DNA of 64,000 nucleotides from Acidipropionibacterium jensenii DSM 20535 (GTDB lineage: Bacteria; Actinomycetota; Actinomycetes; Propionibacteriales; Propionibacteriaceae), in contig NZ_AUDD01000005.1 in NCBI RefSeq assembly GCF_000425285.1, positions 123,960-187,959 of the forward strand, in the 5' to 3' direction. The notes beneath the pieces are model-generated. The model worked only from the letters and a program-made list of their open reading frames with translations, did no database searches and was not told the origin of the DNA. Below are positions 1 through 8,410 of this stretch, one piece after another; the stretch's first letter is position 1, and each line of letters opens with the position of its first letter. A program made the translations under genes and the position numbers.

Positions 1-411
1 GACATCGGGCCACAGCCCGATCCCGACCTCCGGCATCGCCAGCACCAGGTCCTGCCGGGCCTCCACCCGCGACAGCCGCAGGGACAGCCCCAGACCGCCC
101 CCCATGCTGATTCCGTGCAGATGGGCGGTCCCGGTGCCGACCCGGGCGATCGCCAGGTCGATGGTGTACTCGACGTCGAGCCACTCCCCGGCCTGCTCGG
201 GATCGCTCAGCGCCAGGGTGCGCAGCTCGCGGATGTCGGCGCCGGCGCAGAATCCCTTCGGCCCGGCCCCGGTCAGATCGACTCTCCGGGCCCCGGCCAC
301 CTCGGTGCCGATCGCCGCCAGCATCCGGCCGGACAGCGAGTTGATGGCCCGTGGCCGGTTCAGCTCGATGGACACCCCGGTGGGATCGCGGCTGATGATG
401 AGATCACTCAT
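1..411 (-). CDS. Enoyl-CoA hydratase/isomerase (crotonase) family protein, C-terminal part cut by window edge
   Basis: The first 137 residues of a crotonase-fold protein are visible. They include an early NRPRAINSL strand-turn, the oxyanion-hole stretch GFCAGADIREL near residue 55, the second oxyanion loop GISMGGGLGLS near 100, and MPEVGIGLWPDV near the edge. The last motif resembles the MPE-x-x-IG-x-x-PDVG stretch of 3-hydroxyisobutyryl-CoA hydrolases, which act in valine breakdown, but a general enoyl-CoA hydratase is also possible because the C-terminus is missing. Its ATG overlaps the stop of the upstream mannosyltransferase gene in an ATGA, so the two are probably translated from one message. 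Confidence 0.8.
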   Translation of the reverse strand, partial: MSDLIISRDPTGVSIELNRPRAINSLSGRMLAAIGTEVAGARRVDLTGAGPKGFCAGADIRELRTLALSDPEQAGEWLDVEYTIDLAIARVGTGTAHLHGISMGGGLGLSLRLSRVEARQDLVLAMPEVGIGLWPDV

Positions 412-2141
412 TGCTGCTCCTTGTCTGCAGGCTCTCCGGAGACCGGCCCGGAGGAGGGTCGGGAGCACGGTTCGGGACCGACGCGGCTGCGGCGTCCGCG
501 CCGGAACGCACCCCGCCTGGTCCAGGCCTGGCCGGTTCTGCGCTCGTGCCAGATCATGGTGACCACCAGCATGATGGCCGCCACCACCCCCAGTGAGAGG
601 TAGTCGTTGCGCCACGACAGGTTGACCGCTCCGTAGGCCAGCAGGGCGGTGGTGGTCCAGGTGGCCGGCCGGACGTAGCGGGCGGCGTCGTCGACCAGCG
701 GCAGCAGCAGGAATCCCCACAGCACGTACCACGAGTGCAGGGCCGGGGCGGCCACCGTGACGGTGAGATAGGCCAGCGCCAGGAAGGTCAGCGGCCGGCG
801 CGGCAGTTCCCGGACGGCCAGCACGACGATGACGACGATGCCGCAGGCCAGCCCGATCGTCTGGCTCACCTGGATCGCACCGACCGCCGCACCGGTGGCA
901 CCCACCAGGTTGAGGACCTGGCGGACCCCCAGCCCGATGAGGGTGGCCGGGGAGACGGTGATGACCATCCCGGGCACCCCGACGGCGTGGTACCAGCCGA
1001 AGCCCAGGCCGGTGAGCCACGACACCACGCAGAACGAGATCACCGACAGGGCCAGCGAGGTGAGGATCCGGGTGAGCGCCAGGCTCACCTCCCGGCCGCG
1101 CCAGGATCTCATCGGGTGGCGGATCAGCGGCAGTGCCAGGGCCGCCATGAAGGCCGGCTGCTTGATGGCCGCCGAGACCCCCACGATCAGGGCGCCGAGC
1201 ACCCAGGAGCGCCGCCCCAGGGTGGCGACGAACAGGGCCAGCACCACTAGGCCCATCATGAGGGAGTCGTTGTGCGCCCCGCCGATGAAGTCGATCACCA
1301 GGATCGGGTTGAGGGTGGCGAACCAGGCGGCGAAGTGCGGGTCGTGACCGGTGCGCCGGGCCAGCCGTGAGCTGAGGATGCCGATCAGGATGACCCCCAG
1401 CAGTGCCGGGATTCTCATCGCCACCGCGGACCAGTAGGGGTTCTGTCCGGCGAACTCGACCATCAGGTGCTGGATCTGGATGGCCAGCGGACCGTAGGGG
1501 GTCTTGGTGTAGCGCCACTCCTGGGCCACCTGGTCGGCGAAGGCGCCGGGCAGCAGCCCGGGGTAGCCGTCATAGGGGCTGATGTCGTTGATGACCAGCC
1601 ATCCCTGGGCGGCGTAGGAGTAGGCGTCGTGGCTGAAGATCGGCGGGGCGAGCAGGAAGGGCAGCCCCCACACCCCCAGCACCGCCCATGGGTGGACGCC
1701 GGCCCGGAACCATCCGGAGCCGGCGGACCGGCGTCCGGGACGGACGCCGTGTCCATCACTGCGGCCCGGCTCCGCGCCCTCGCGGTGCTGGACCCGGCGA
1801 CCCGGTCGCAGCCGCAACCAGGAGTCGATCAGCAGGGCCAGGCCGGTGAGGACCAGGGCGGTGCCGACGAACCGCCAGCTCGGCCCCACCAGCCCGAACC
1901 GGCCCAGCCTGGACCACCACGGGGAGTTGTTGGGGAGATAGGCGGGTGTCAGTGATCCCAGTGCGATGAGAGCGGTGCCGGCCAGCCCGATCAGCACCAC
2001 CGGGCTGGACCACGCCATCAGGTAGCTCACCAGTCCGCGGCGGGCGAACCTCAGGACTCGCTGCCACGGGGAGGGCGAGGGGTCCCCCCGTCGAGTCTGG
2101 GCGACCACCCGATGGTCCCCCGGCAAGCCCGCACTGTGCAC
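408..2141 (-). CDS. mptB: Polytopic mannosyltransferase, MptB-like (GT-C fold)
   Basis: A 577-residue protein with about 12 hydrophobic segments and a short basic N-terminus. The conserved HDAYSYAAQGWL near residue 171 carries an acidic residue in the first extracytoplasmic loop, as in GT-C glycosyltransferases. NDISPYDGYPG, KTPYGPL and GGAHNDSLM match the actinobacterial polyprenol-phosphomannose-dependent alpha-1,6-mannosyltransferases MptA/MptB, which build the lipomannan backbone outside the membrane. The start drawn is a GTG; later in-frame GTGs are possible because the first 40 residues are poorly conserved. The stop overlaps the next gene by 4 bases. MptA versus MptB cannot be settled from the sequence alone. 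Confidence 0.75.
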   Translation of the reverse strand: MHSAGLPGDHRVVAQTRRGDPSPSPWQRVLRFARRGLVSYLMAWSSPVVLIGLAGTALIALGSLTPAYLPNNSPWWSRLGRFGLVGPSWRFVGTALVLTGLALLIDSWLRLRPGRRVQHREGAEPGRSDGHGVRPGRRSAGSGWFRAGVHPWAVLGVWGLPFLLAPPIFSHDAYSYAAQGWLVINDISPYDGYPGLLPGAFADQVAQEWRYTKTPYGPLAIQIQHLMVEFAGQNPYWSAVAMRIPALLGVILIGILSSRLARRTGHDPHFAAWFATLNPILVIDFIGGAHNDSLMMGLVVLALFVATLGRRSWVLGALIVGVSAAIKQPAFMAALALPLIRHPMRSWRGREVSLALTRILTSLALSVISFCVVSWLTGLGFGWYHAVGVPGMVITVSPATLIGLGVRQVLNLVGATGAAVGAIQVSQTIGLACGIVVIVVLAVRELPRRPLTFLALAYLTVTVAAPALHSWYVLWGFLLLPLVDDAARYVRPATWTTTALLAYGAVNLSWRNDYLSLGVVAAIMLVVTMIWHERRTGQAWTRRGAFRRGRRSRVGPEPCSRPSSGPVSGEPADKEQQ

Positions 2142-2200
2142 CGCCCCACCCTATCCGTGGACGGTCGATGTCCCCGCCGGGCCCGGGCGCCCCGGGCTGG

Positions 2201-2206
2201 TAGTCT
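2201..2206 (+). promoter_or_regulatory. Candidate -10 element for korAB
   Basis: TAGTCT fits the actinobacterial -10 form TAnnnT. It lies 46 bases before the preferred korA GTG and just after a 7-bp GC hairpin (2181-2197, loop CGC). No good -35 hexamer was seen. It would give a leader of about 40 bases holding the GAGGAAAGAGG ribosome-binding site. Confidence 0.35.
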
Positions 2207-2252
2207 CGCAAATCGGCCACATCTGAGAACCATCATGAGGAAAGAGGTCTCA

Positions 2253-4241
2253 GTGCCCACACGACCAGTGCACACCGCAAGTACAGCGCCGTCCAGCACC
2301 GCTGCATCGGCCCCACGTGAGGTCACGCCCCTGCCCAGGGTCGTCATCCGGTTCGCCGGCGACTCCGGCGACGGCATGCAGCTCACCGGGGACCGGTTCA
2401 CCGCCGAGTCGGCGGTCCACGGCAACGATATTTCCACCCTGCCGAGCTTCCCCGCCGAGATCCGCGCCCCCCAGGGCACCATTCCCGGCGTCTCCAGCTT
2501 CCAGGTCCACTTCGCCAACTACGACATCGTCACCCCCGGCGACCAGCCCGATGTGCTGGTGGCGATGAACCCGGCGGCCCTGGCCGCCAACCTCAAGGAC
2601 GTCCGCCGCGGCGGGCTGATCCTGCTGGACTCCGCCGAGTTCACCAAGCGCAACCTCACCAAGGCGCAGTTCGACGCGGATCCGCGCACCGACGGGACCC
2701 TGGAGTCCTACCAGGTGGTCGAGCTCGACCTCACCTCCCTGGCCGTCGGCGCCGTCGAGAAGTACGACCTGGGGCGCAAGAACTCCGAGCGGTCGAAGAA
2801 CATGTTCGCCCTGGGGCTGCTCAGCTGGCTCTACGGACGTCCGCTGGAGCCCAGCGACCGGTTCCTCAAGTCCAAGTTCGCCTCCAAGCCGCTCATCCGG
2901 GACGCCAACATCGCCGCCCTGCACGCCGGTCACGCCTACGGCGAGACCTGCGAGCTGTTCACCGTCCGCTACCAGGTGGCTCCCGCCCCGGTGCCGGCCG
3001 GACGCTACCGCCAGATCACCGGGAACCAGGCCACCGCCCTGGGGCTGGTGGCCGGCGCCAACCGCGCGGGGCTGCAGCTCTTCCTGGGCTCCTACCCGAT
3101 CACCCCGGCCTCCGACATCCTCCACGAGCTGTCCAAGCACAAGGCCCACAACGTGGTCACCTTCCAGGCCGAGGACGAGATCGGCGGAGTCGGTGCCGCC
3201 CTGGGCGCCTCCTTCGCCGGAGACCTGGGGGTCACCACGACCTCCGGGCCCGGGATGACCCTCAAGGGCGAGGCGATCGGACTGGCCGTGATGACCGAGC
3301 TGCCGCTGGTCGTCGTCGACGTCCAGCGGGCCGGCCCCTCCACCGGCATGCCGACCAAGCCCGAGCAGGCCGACCTGCTCCAGGCGATGTACGGGCGCAA
3401 CGGGGAGTCCCCGGTCGCGGTGATCGCGGCCAAGTCCCCCTCCGACTGCTTCGCCACCGCCGTGGAGGCCTGCCGGATCGCCATCACCTACCGCACCCCG
3501 GTGGTGATGCTGTCCGACGGTTACCTGGGCAACGGCGCCGAACCCTGGGAGATCCCGACCCTGGCCGACATCCCCCGCATCGACCCGCACTTCGCCACCG
3601 CCCCCAATGCCACGGCGGCCGACGGGTCCGACCGGTTCCTGCCCTACAAGCGGGACCCGAAGACCCTGGCCCGACCCTGGGCCGTCCCGGGCACCAAGGG
3701 CCTGGAGCACCGGATCGGCGGCCTGGAGAAGGCCGCCGACTACGGCAACATCTCCTACGACCCGGCCAATCACGAGCAGATGGTCCACGACCGGGCCGCC
3801 AAGATCGCCGGAATCGTCCAGGACATCGACGATCTGACCGTCGACGATCCCAGCGGCCGGGCCGACGTCCTGGTGATCGGCTGGGGGTCGACCTTCGGGC
3901 CGATCACCGCCGCGGTGCGCCGGGTGCGCGACCGCGGGGACGCCATCGCCCAGGCCCACCTGCGCCACATCAACCCCTTCCCGGCCAACCTCGGGGAGGT
4001 GCTGCACCGCTACCGCCGCGTGGTCCTCCCCGAGATGAACACCGGCCAGCTGGCGATGCTGCTGCGCTCCCGGTTCCTGGTCGACGTCCGCAGCGTCACC
4101 CGGGTGCGGGGCATCCCGATCTCCCCGGTCGACCTGTGCGAGGTGCTGTGCGGCTACTGCGAGGAGACCACCGGCGCGACGCCGGCCGCCGCCCCGCAGG
4201 ACATCTCGACGTCCGACATCACCTCGAAGGAGGCCCGATGA
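2253..4241 (+). CDS. korA: 2-oxoacid (2-oxoglutarate-type):ferredoxin oxidoreductase, fused gamma-alpha subunit
   Basis: 662 residues. The N-terminal gamma domain begins with RFAGDSGDGMQLTGDRFT near residue 30. The alpha (pyrimidine-binding) domain carries GSYPITPASDILHEL, with Tyr near 281, and the FQAEDEIGG stretch. With KorB it oxidatively decarboxylates a 2-oxoacid to acyl-CoA and reduces ferredoxin. Gamma-alpha fusion plus a separate beta subunit is the usual actinobacterial KorAB layout. I chose the GTG at 2253 because AGGAAAGAGG sits just before it; an in-frame ATG at 2235 contains that site inside the gene. The stop overlaps korB by ATGA. Substrate preference is inferred from the family. 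Confidence 0.9.
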   Translation: MPTRPVHTASTAPSSTAASAPREVTPLPRVVIRFAGDSGDGMQLTGDRFTAESAVHGNDISTLPSFPAEIRAPQGTIPGVSSFQVHFANYDIVTPGDQPDVLVAMNPAALAANLKDVRRGGLILLDSAEFTKRNLTKAQFDADPRTDGTLESYQVVELDLTSLAVGAVEKYDLGRKNSERSKNMFALGLLSWLYGRPLEPSDRFLKSKFASKPLIRDANIAALHAGHAYGETCELFTVRYQVAPAPVPAGRYRQITGNQATALGLVAGANRAGLQLFLGSYPITPASDILHELSKHKAHNVVTFQAEDEIGGVGAALGASFAGDLGVTTTSGPGMTLKGEAIGLAVMTELPLVVVDVQRAGPSTGMPTKPEQADLLQAMYGRNGESPVAVIAAKSPSDCFATAVEACRIAITYRTPVVMLSDGYLGNGAEPWEIPTLADIPRIDPHFATAPNATAADGSDRFLPYKRDPKTLARPWAVPGTKGLEHRIGGLEKAADYGNISYDPANHEQMVHDRAAKIAGIVQDIDDLTVDDPSGRADVLVIGWGSTFGPITAAVRRVRDRGDAIAQAHLRHINPFPANLGEVLHRYRRVVLPEMNTGQLAMLLRSRFLVDVRSVTRVRGIPISPVDLCEVLCGYCEETTGATPAAAPQDISTSDITSKEAR

Positions 4242-5428
4242 ACACCCACCAGATCACCACCCCGACGGGCTCCACCACCTCTCCGGTCCCCGAGGGCCCG
4301 ACCACCACCGCCGTTCCGGCGGGTCCGGCCGCCTCGGCCGCACCGGTCAGCGAGGGGCTGGCCGGCGTCCCGTTGGCCCTGACCGCCCTCAAGCGTCGCG
4401 ACTTCGTCTCCGACCAGGAGGTCCGCTGGTGCCCCGGGTGCGGTGACTACTCGATCCTGTCGACCTTCCAGGCGGTCCTGCCCGAACTGGGGATCGCCCG
4501 CGAGAATGCCGTCGTGATATCCGGGATCGGCTGCTCCTCGAGATTCCCCTACTACATGAACGCCTACGGGATGCACTCCATCCACGGTCGCGCCCCGGCG
4601 ATCGCCACCGGAGTCGCGATCGCCCGACCCGACCTGGCGGTCTTCGTGATGACCGGCGACGGGGATGCCCTGTCGATCGGCGGCAACCACCTCATCCATG
4701 CCATGAGGCGCAACATCAACCTCACGATCATCCTGTTCAACAACGAGATCTACGGGCTGACCAAGGGCCAGTACTCCCCCACCTCCGCCCAGGGGCTGGT
4801 GACGAAGTCCTCGCCGATGGGATCGGTGGACTACCCGTTCAACCCGCTGTCGGTGGCCCTGGGAGCCGGCTGCACCTTCGTCGGCCGGGCCATCGACTCC
4901 GACCGCAAGGGCCTGGACGCCACCCTGAGGGCCGCCGCCAAGCACCGCGGGACCTCCTTCGTGGAAGTCTTCCAGAACTGCCCGATCTTCAACGACGGCG
5001 CCTACAGGGACATCAAGGGGCCCGACGCCGCCGACCACCTGGTCCGGCTGGCCGACGGCGAGCCCGTCCTGCTGGGCGCCGACGGCAGTCGCGGGGTGGT
5101 GCGCGACCCGGTCTCCGGCGCTCTGACCAGCGCATCGGTCGAGGAGGTCGGGATCGACCACATCCTGGTACACGACAGTCACCGCGAGGATCCCTCGCTG
5201 GCCTTCGAGCTGTCCCACCTCACCGACTCCGGCCAGATCACCCAGACCCCGATCGGGATCTTCCGCGACGTCGTCAAGCCCGCCTACGACGACATGGTCC
5301 GCGACCAGCTCACCCGCGCGGCCGGCGACCACACCAGCCCCGAGGACCGTGACGACGCCCTCCAGACTCTGCTCAACGGGGTGGACAACTGGACCGTCAC
5401 CGAGGATGGTCAGGTCATCGAGAACTAG
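4238..5428 (+). CDS. korB: 2-oxoacid:ferredoxin oxidoreductase, beta subunit
   Basis: 396 residues. After a Thr/Pro/Ala-rich tail of about 45 residues comes RWCPGCGDY (Cys65 and Cys68, iron-sulfur ligands), then GIGCSS, the thiamine-diphosphate/Mg stretch TGDGDALSIGGNH near residue 145 and NNEIYGLTKGQYSPTS. This subunit binds thiamine diphosphate and the 4Fe-4S cluster that passes electrons to ferredoxin. The ATG overlaps the korA stop, with AAGGAGG just upstream, so equal synthesis of both subunits is expected. The extra N-terminal tail is longer than in most KorB proteins and has low sequence complexity. Confidence 0.92.
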   Translation: MNTHQITTPTGSTTSPVPEGPTTTAVPAGPAASAAPVSEGLAGVPLALTALKRRDFVSDQEVRWCPGCGDYSILSTFQAVLPELGIARENAVVISGIGCSSRFPYYMNAYGMHSIHGRAPAIATGVAIARPDLAVFVMTGDGDALSIGGNHLIHAMRRNINLTIILFNNEIYGLTKGQYSPTSAQGLVTKSSPMGSVDYPFNPLSVALGAGCTFVGRAIDSDRKGLDATLRAAAKHRGTSFVEVFQNCPIFNDGAYRDIKGPDAADHLVRLADGEPVLLGADGSRGVVRDPVSGALTSASVEEVGIDHILVHDSHREDPSLAFELSHLTDSGQITQTPIGIFRDVVKPAYDDMVRDQLTRAAGDHTSPEDRDDALQTLLNGVDNWTVTEDGQVIEN

Positions 5429-5481
5429 GGTCGGCGATCCGGGGCCGGTCGGTGCCGCCCGCCCGTCAGAGGAGGAACACC

Positions 5482-6288
5482 GTGACCACATCCCTGCGAC
5501 CCGACGGTCGACGTCTGCCCTGGTACGGCAGGTTCGGCGCCCCGATCACCCTGGTGGTCGGGGTCGCCGCCTATCTGCTGATCCTCGACGTGATGATGGA
5601 GACCCAGAACCTCAACCTCTTCCCGACCCTGCTGCTGGTCGGGGCGGTCACCGTCCCCGCCGCGGTGCTGCTGCTGGCCTTCGCCGTCGACCTGCCGGCC
5701 CGGGGACACGGCGCCCTCATCGCGGCCACCGCGGTGGCCGGCGGCGTCGTCGGCACCACCTCGGCGGGACTCCTGGAGTACCGGGCCCTCACCGCCATGC
5801 CCTGGCTGGGAATGGTCGCCGTGGGATTCATCGAGGAGGCCGTCAAACTCATCCTCCCGGTGCTCATCCTGATCTTCTACCGGAAGCACCCGAGGGGTCT
5901 CGGGGTCGTGCTCGGCATCGCTTCGGGAGCCGGCTTCGCGGTGCTGGAGACGATGGGCTACGGGTTCACCGCCCTGGTGACCACCAGGGGAGACGTCGCC
6001 GCGGTCGACAGCACCCTGCTGCTGCGCGCCCTGCTGTCACCGGCCGGCCACGTCGCCTGGACCGGCATGACGGCCTGGGCGCTGTGGCGGCTGCGCGACG
6101 TCCCCCGGCCCCGGCACGGGGTGCGGACCGCCATCGGCGCCTACCTGCTCGCGGTCGCCCTGCACGCGGCCTGGGACGGTGCCGGGTCGAGCCTGCCGGT
6201 CCACATCGCGGTGGCCGTCCTCAGCGTCGCAGTGCTGGTCGTCCTGCTGGTCGCCTCCCGAGCCCCCGGGCGGCCTGCCGGCAGGTGA
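5482..6288 (+). CDS. PrsW-family intramembrane protease-like protein
   Basis: 268 residues with about seven to eight membrane segments. Family hallmarks are the Glu pair in GFIEEAVK (residues 118-119), FAVLETMGYG, SPAGHVAWTG and HAAWDG, in the order expected for the PrsW/CPBP-related membrane proteases. PrsW cleaves anti-sigma factors in Bacillus, but the target here is unknown. The start is a GTG preceded by GAGGAGG; an upstream in-frame GTG at 5452 would place this site inside the coding region, so it was not used. The gene lies 53 bases after korB and 13 bases before the M13 peptidase, which seems to have its own promoter. Confidence 0.8.
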   Translation: MTTSLRPDGRRLPWYGRFGAPITLVVGVAAYLLILDVMMETQNLNLFPTLLLVGAVTVPAAVLLLAFAVDLPARGHGALIAATAVAGGVVGTTSAGLLEYRALTAMPWLGMVAVGFIEEAVKLILPVLILIFYRKHPRGLGVVLGIASGAGFAVLETMGYGFTALVTTRGDVAAVDSTLLLRALLSPAGHVAWTGMTAWALWRLRDVPRPRHGVRTAIGAYLLAVALHAAWDGAGSSLPVHIAVAVLSVAVLVVLLVASRAPGRPAGR

Positions 6289-6289
6289 A

Positions 6290-6295
6290 TAGGGT
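6290..6295 (+). promoter_or_regulatory. Candidate -10 element, leaderless start of the M13 peptidase
   Basis: TAGGGT ends 6 bases before the GTG at 6302, so transcription would begin at or next to the start codon. No convincing Shine-Dalgarno sequence lies at a normal distance. Confidence 0.4.
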
Positions 6296-6301
6296 GGGTT
6301 C

Positions 6302-8296
6302 GTGACTACTGCTGAACTCTTCCCCGACCTGGACTCCTCGGTGAGCCCCGCCGACGACCTGTACCGCCATGTCAACGGACGCTGGCTGGAGCGCGCCGTC
6401 ATCCCCGACGACCAGGCCTCGACCGGATCCTTCAGGCTGCTGCGCGACGCCTCCGAGGAGGCCGTCCACCAGATCCTCGAGGAACTGTCGGCGGGCAATG
6501 GCGCCGATCTGGTCGCCGCCGCTCCCGAGGCCACCGAGCACGAGGCCGGACTGCTGGCCGGCCTCTACCGCCGGTTCATGGACACCGAGGCGGTCGAGGC
6601 GGCCGGCGTCTCACCGCTGGCCCCGATCCTGGCGGAGGTGGCGTCGATCTCCTCGGTCCCCGAGCTGATCGCCTTCCTCGGCCGCGGCGTGCGCCGGGGA
6701 GTGGCAGGACTGTTCTACCTCGAGGAGGACTCCGATCCCGGCGATCCGGACCGGTACGTGCCGTGGACCGGTCAGGCCGGAATCGGGCTTCCCGACGAGG
6801 CCTACTACCGCGACGACGACAAGGCCGAGATCCGCGACTCCTACCTCGCCCACGTCCAGCGCTCCCTGGAGCTGGCCGCGGTGCCCGGCGACGCCGCCGC
6901 TCTGGCCCGTCGGGTGATGGACCTGGAGACCGAGATCGCCTCCCACCACTGGGACCAGGTGCGCAACCGCGACATGCAGGCCACCTACAACCCGACCTCC
7001 TTCGCCGACCTGTCGACGTCCCACCCCGGACTCCTGCTGGACACCTGGCGGCAGGCCGCCGACATCCCCGAGACCGTCCTGAGCACCGTGGTGGTGAACC
7101 AGCCGAGCTTCTTCGACGAGGTGGAGCCGCTGCTGAGGGACGATCGCCTGGCGGACTGGCGGGCCTGGGCGGCCTGGAACGTGGTGCGCTCCTACTCCCC
7201 CTTCCTGTCGGCAGACCTGGTCGAGCAGAACTTCGCCTTCTACGGCCGCGTGCTGTCGGGCACCCCGCAGCTGCGGACCCGCTGGAAGCGCGCGGTCGGC
7301 TTCGTGGAGTCGGTGATGGGAGAGGCGCTGGGCAAGTTCTACGTCGCCCGGCACTTCCCGCCGGCCGCCAAGCAGCGGATGGACCAGTTGGTCGCCAGGA
7401 TCCTGGAGGCCTACCGGGTCTCGATCTCCCGGCTGGACTGGATGGGCGAGCAGACCCGGGCCGAGGCCCTCACCAAACTGTCGAACTTCCGCCCCAAGAT
7501 CGGCTACCCGGACAAGTGGCGCGACTTCAGCGGCCTCCAGCTGCCCGAGGGAGGCCTGTTCGAGGCGGCGCAGGCGGCCACCTCCTTCGAGGTGGACCGG
7601 ATGATCGAGAAGCTGTCGGGGCCGATGGACCCCGACGAGTGGCTGATGTACCCGCAGACCGTCAACGCCTACTACCACCCGCTGCGCAACGAGATCGTCT
7701 TCCCGGCCGCCATCCTGCAGCCGCCGTTCTTCGACGTCAACGCCGATGACGCCGTCAACTACGGGGCGATCGGGGCCGTCATCGGGCACGAGATCGGCCA
7801 CGGCTTCGACGACCAGGGATCGACCTGCGACGGCCACGGACGACTGCGCGACTGGTGGACCGAGGACGACCGGACCGCCTTCAAGGCCAGGACCAGGGCC
7901 CTCATCGACCAGTACGACGCTCTCGTCCCGGTCCAGCTGCAGCCCGACGGCCCGCACGTCAACGGAGCACTCACCATCGGCGAGAACATCGGCGACCTGG
8001 GCGGGGTCGGGATCGCCTTCCTGGCACTGACCCTGTCCTTCGCCGACAGCGGGGAGCCCGCCCCGATCGACGGGCTGACCTGGCAGCAGCGGTTCTTCCT
8101 GTCCTACGCCGCCATCTGGCAGGGCAAGTACCGCGACGAGGCGCTTCGGTCGCGGATCGCCACCGATCCGCACTCCCCCGACGAGCTGAGGTGCAACCAG
8201 ATCGTGCGCAACGTCGACGCCTTCTACCGGGCCTTCGACGTCACCCCCTCCAACCGGCTCTGGCTCGACCCCGACCAGCGGGTCACCATCTGGTGA
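6302..8296 (+). CDS. pepO: M13-family zinc metallopeptidase (PepO/neprilysin type)
   Basis: 664 residues, the usual length for bacterial M13 peptidases. The zinc site HEIGH is at residues 496-500, followed by GFDDQG. The third ligand lies in ENIGDLGG (Glu561 with Asp565). NAYYHPLRNEIVFPAAILQPPFF is the substrate-binding region, and the C-terminus ends in the family-typical short W tail (VTIW). The N-terminus has the PADDLYRHVNGRWLE opening of the family. There is no signal peptide or membrane anchor, so it is probably a cytoplasmic oligopeptidase. It is followed by a strong inverted repeat facing the convergent lyase gene. Confidence 0.93.
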   Translation: MTTAELFPDLDSSVSPADDLYRHVNGRWLERAVIPDDQASTGSFRLLRDASEEAVHQILEELSAGNGADLVAAAPEATEHEAGLLAGLYRRFMDTEAVEAAGVSPLAPILAEVASISSVPELIAFLGRGVRRGVAGLFYLEEDSDPGDPDRYVPWTGQAGIGLPDEAYYRDDDKAEIRDSYLAHVQRSLELAAVPGDAAALARRVMDLETEIASHHWDQVRNRDMQATYNPTSFADLSTSHPGLLLDTWRQAADIPETVLSTVVVNQPSFFDEVEPLLRDDRLADWRAWAAWNVVRSYSPFLSADLVEQNFAFYGRVLSGTPQLRTRWKRAVGFVESVMGEALGKFYVARHFPPAAKQRMDQLVARILEAYRVSISRLDWMGEQTRAEALTKLSNFRPKIGYPDKWRDFSGLQLPEGGLFEAAQAATSFEVDRMIEKLSGPMDPDEWLMYPQTVNAYYHPLRNEIVFPAAILQPPFFDVNADDAVNYGAIGAVIGHEIGHGFDDQGSTCDGHGRLRDWWTEDDRTAFKARTRALIDQYDALVPVQLQPDGPHVNGALTIGENIGDLGGVGIAFLALTLSFADSGEPAPIDGLTWQQRFFLSYAAIWQGKYRDEALRSRIATDPHSPDELRCNQIVRNVDAFYRAFDVTPSNRLWLDPDQRVTIW

Positions 8297-8304
8297 CCCC
8301 CGGC

Positions 8305-8344
8305 AGTCCCGGGGCGGCTCGGTGCGCTGCGCCGCCCCGGGACT
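8305..8344. terminator. GC-rich bidirectional hairpin between convergent genes
   Basis: Perfect 14-bp arms (8305-8318 and 8331-8344) around a 12-base loop, starting 9 bases after the M13 peptidase stop. A second, imperfect stem follows at about 8343-8375. There is no T tract, as is common in high-GC actinobacteria. Confidence 0.65.
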
Positions 8345-8362
8345 CTCGGCTGGCCGACACGC

Positions 8363-8410
8363 TCAGCCGGCCGAGATGGCCTGCGCTCAGTCGGTCGAGA
8401 TGGCCTGCGC
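8363..8410. repeat. 24-bp tandem duplication at the 3' end of the CitE-like gene
   Basis: 8363-8386 and 8387-8410 are adjacent copies differing at 2 of 24 positions. The second copy holds the last seven codons and stop of the lyase gene. The first lies just beyond the stop and could still be read as a similar peptide end. Confidence 0.8.

Noticed and set aside
2112..2252. Upstream extension of korA
   Set aside because: The frame is open back to 2112, but those codons overlap the mannosyltransferase start and the probable promoter, and the ribosome-binding site points to 2253.
2250..4007. Long antisense frame opposite korA, and similar frames opposite nuoG, the M13 peptidase, the YhgE gene and others
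   Set aside because: Their Gly/Arg/His/Val- or Pro-rich products show no family motif and mirror high-GC codon bias on the coding strand.
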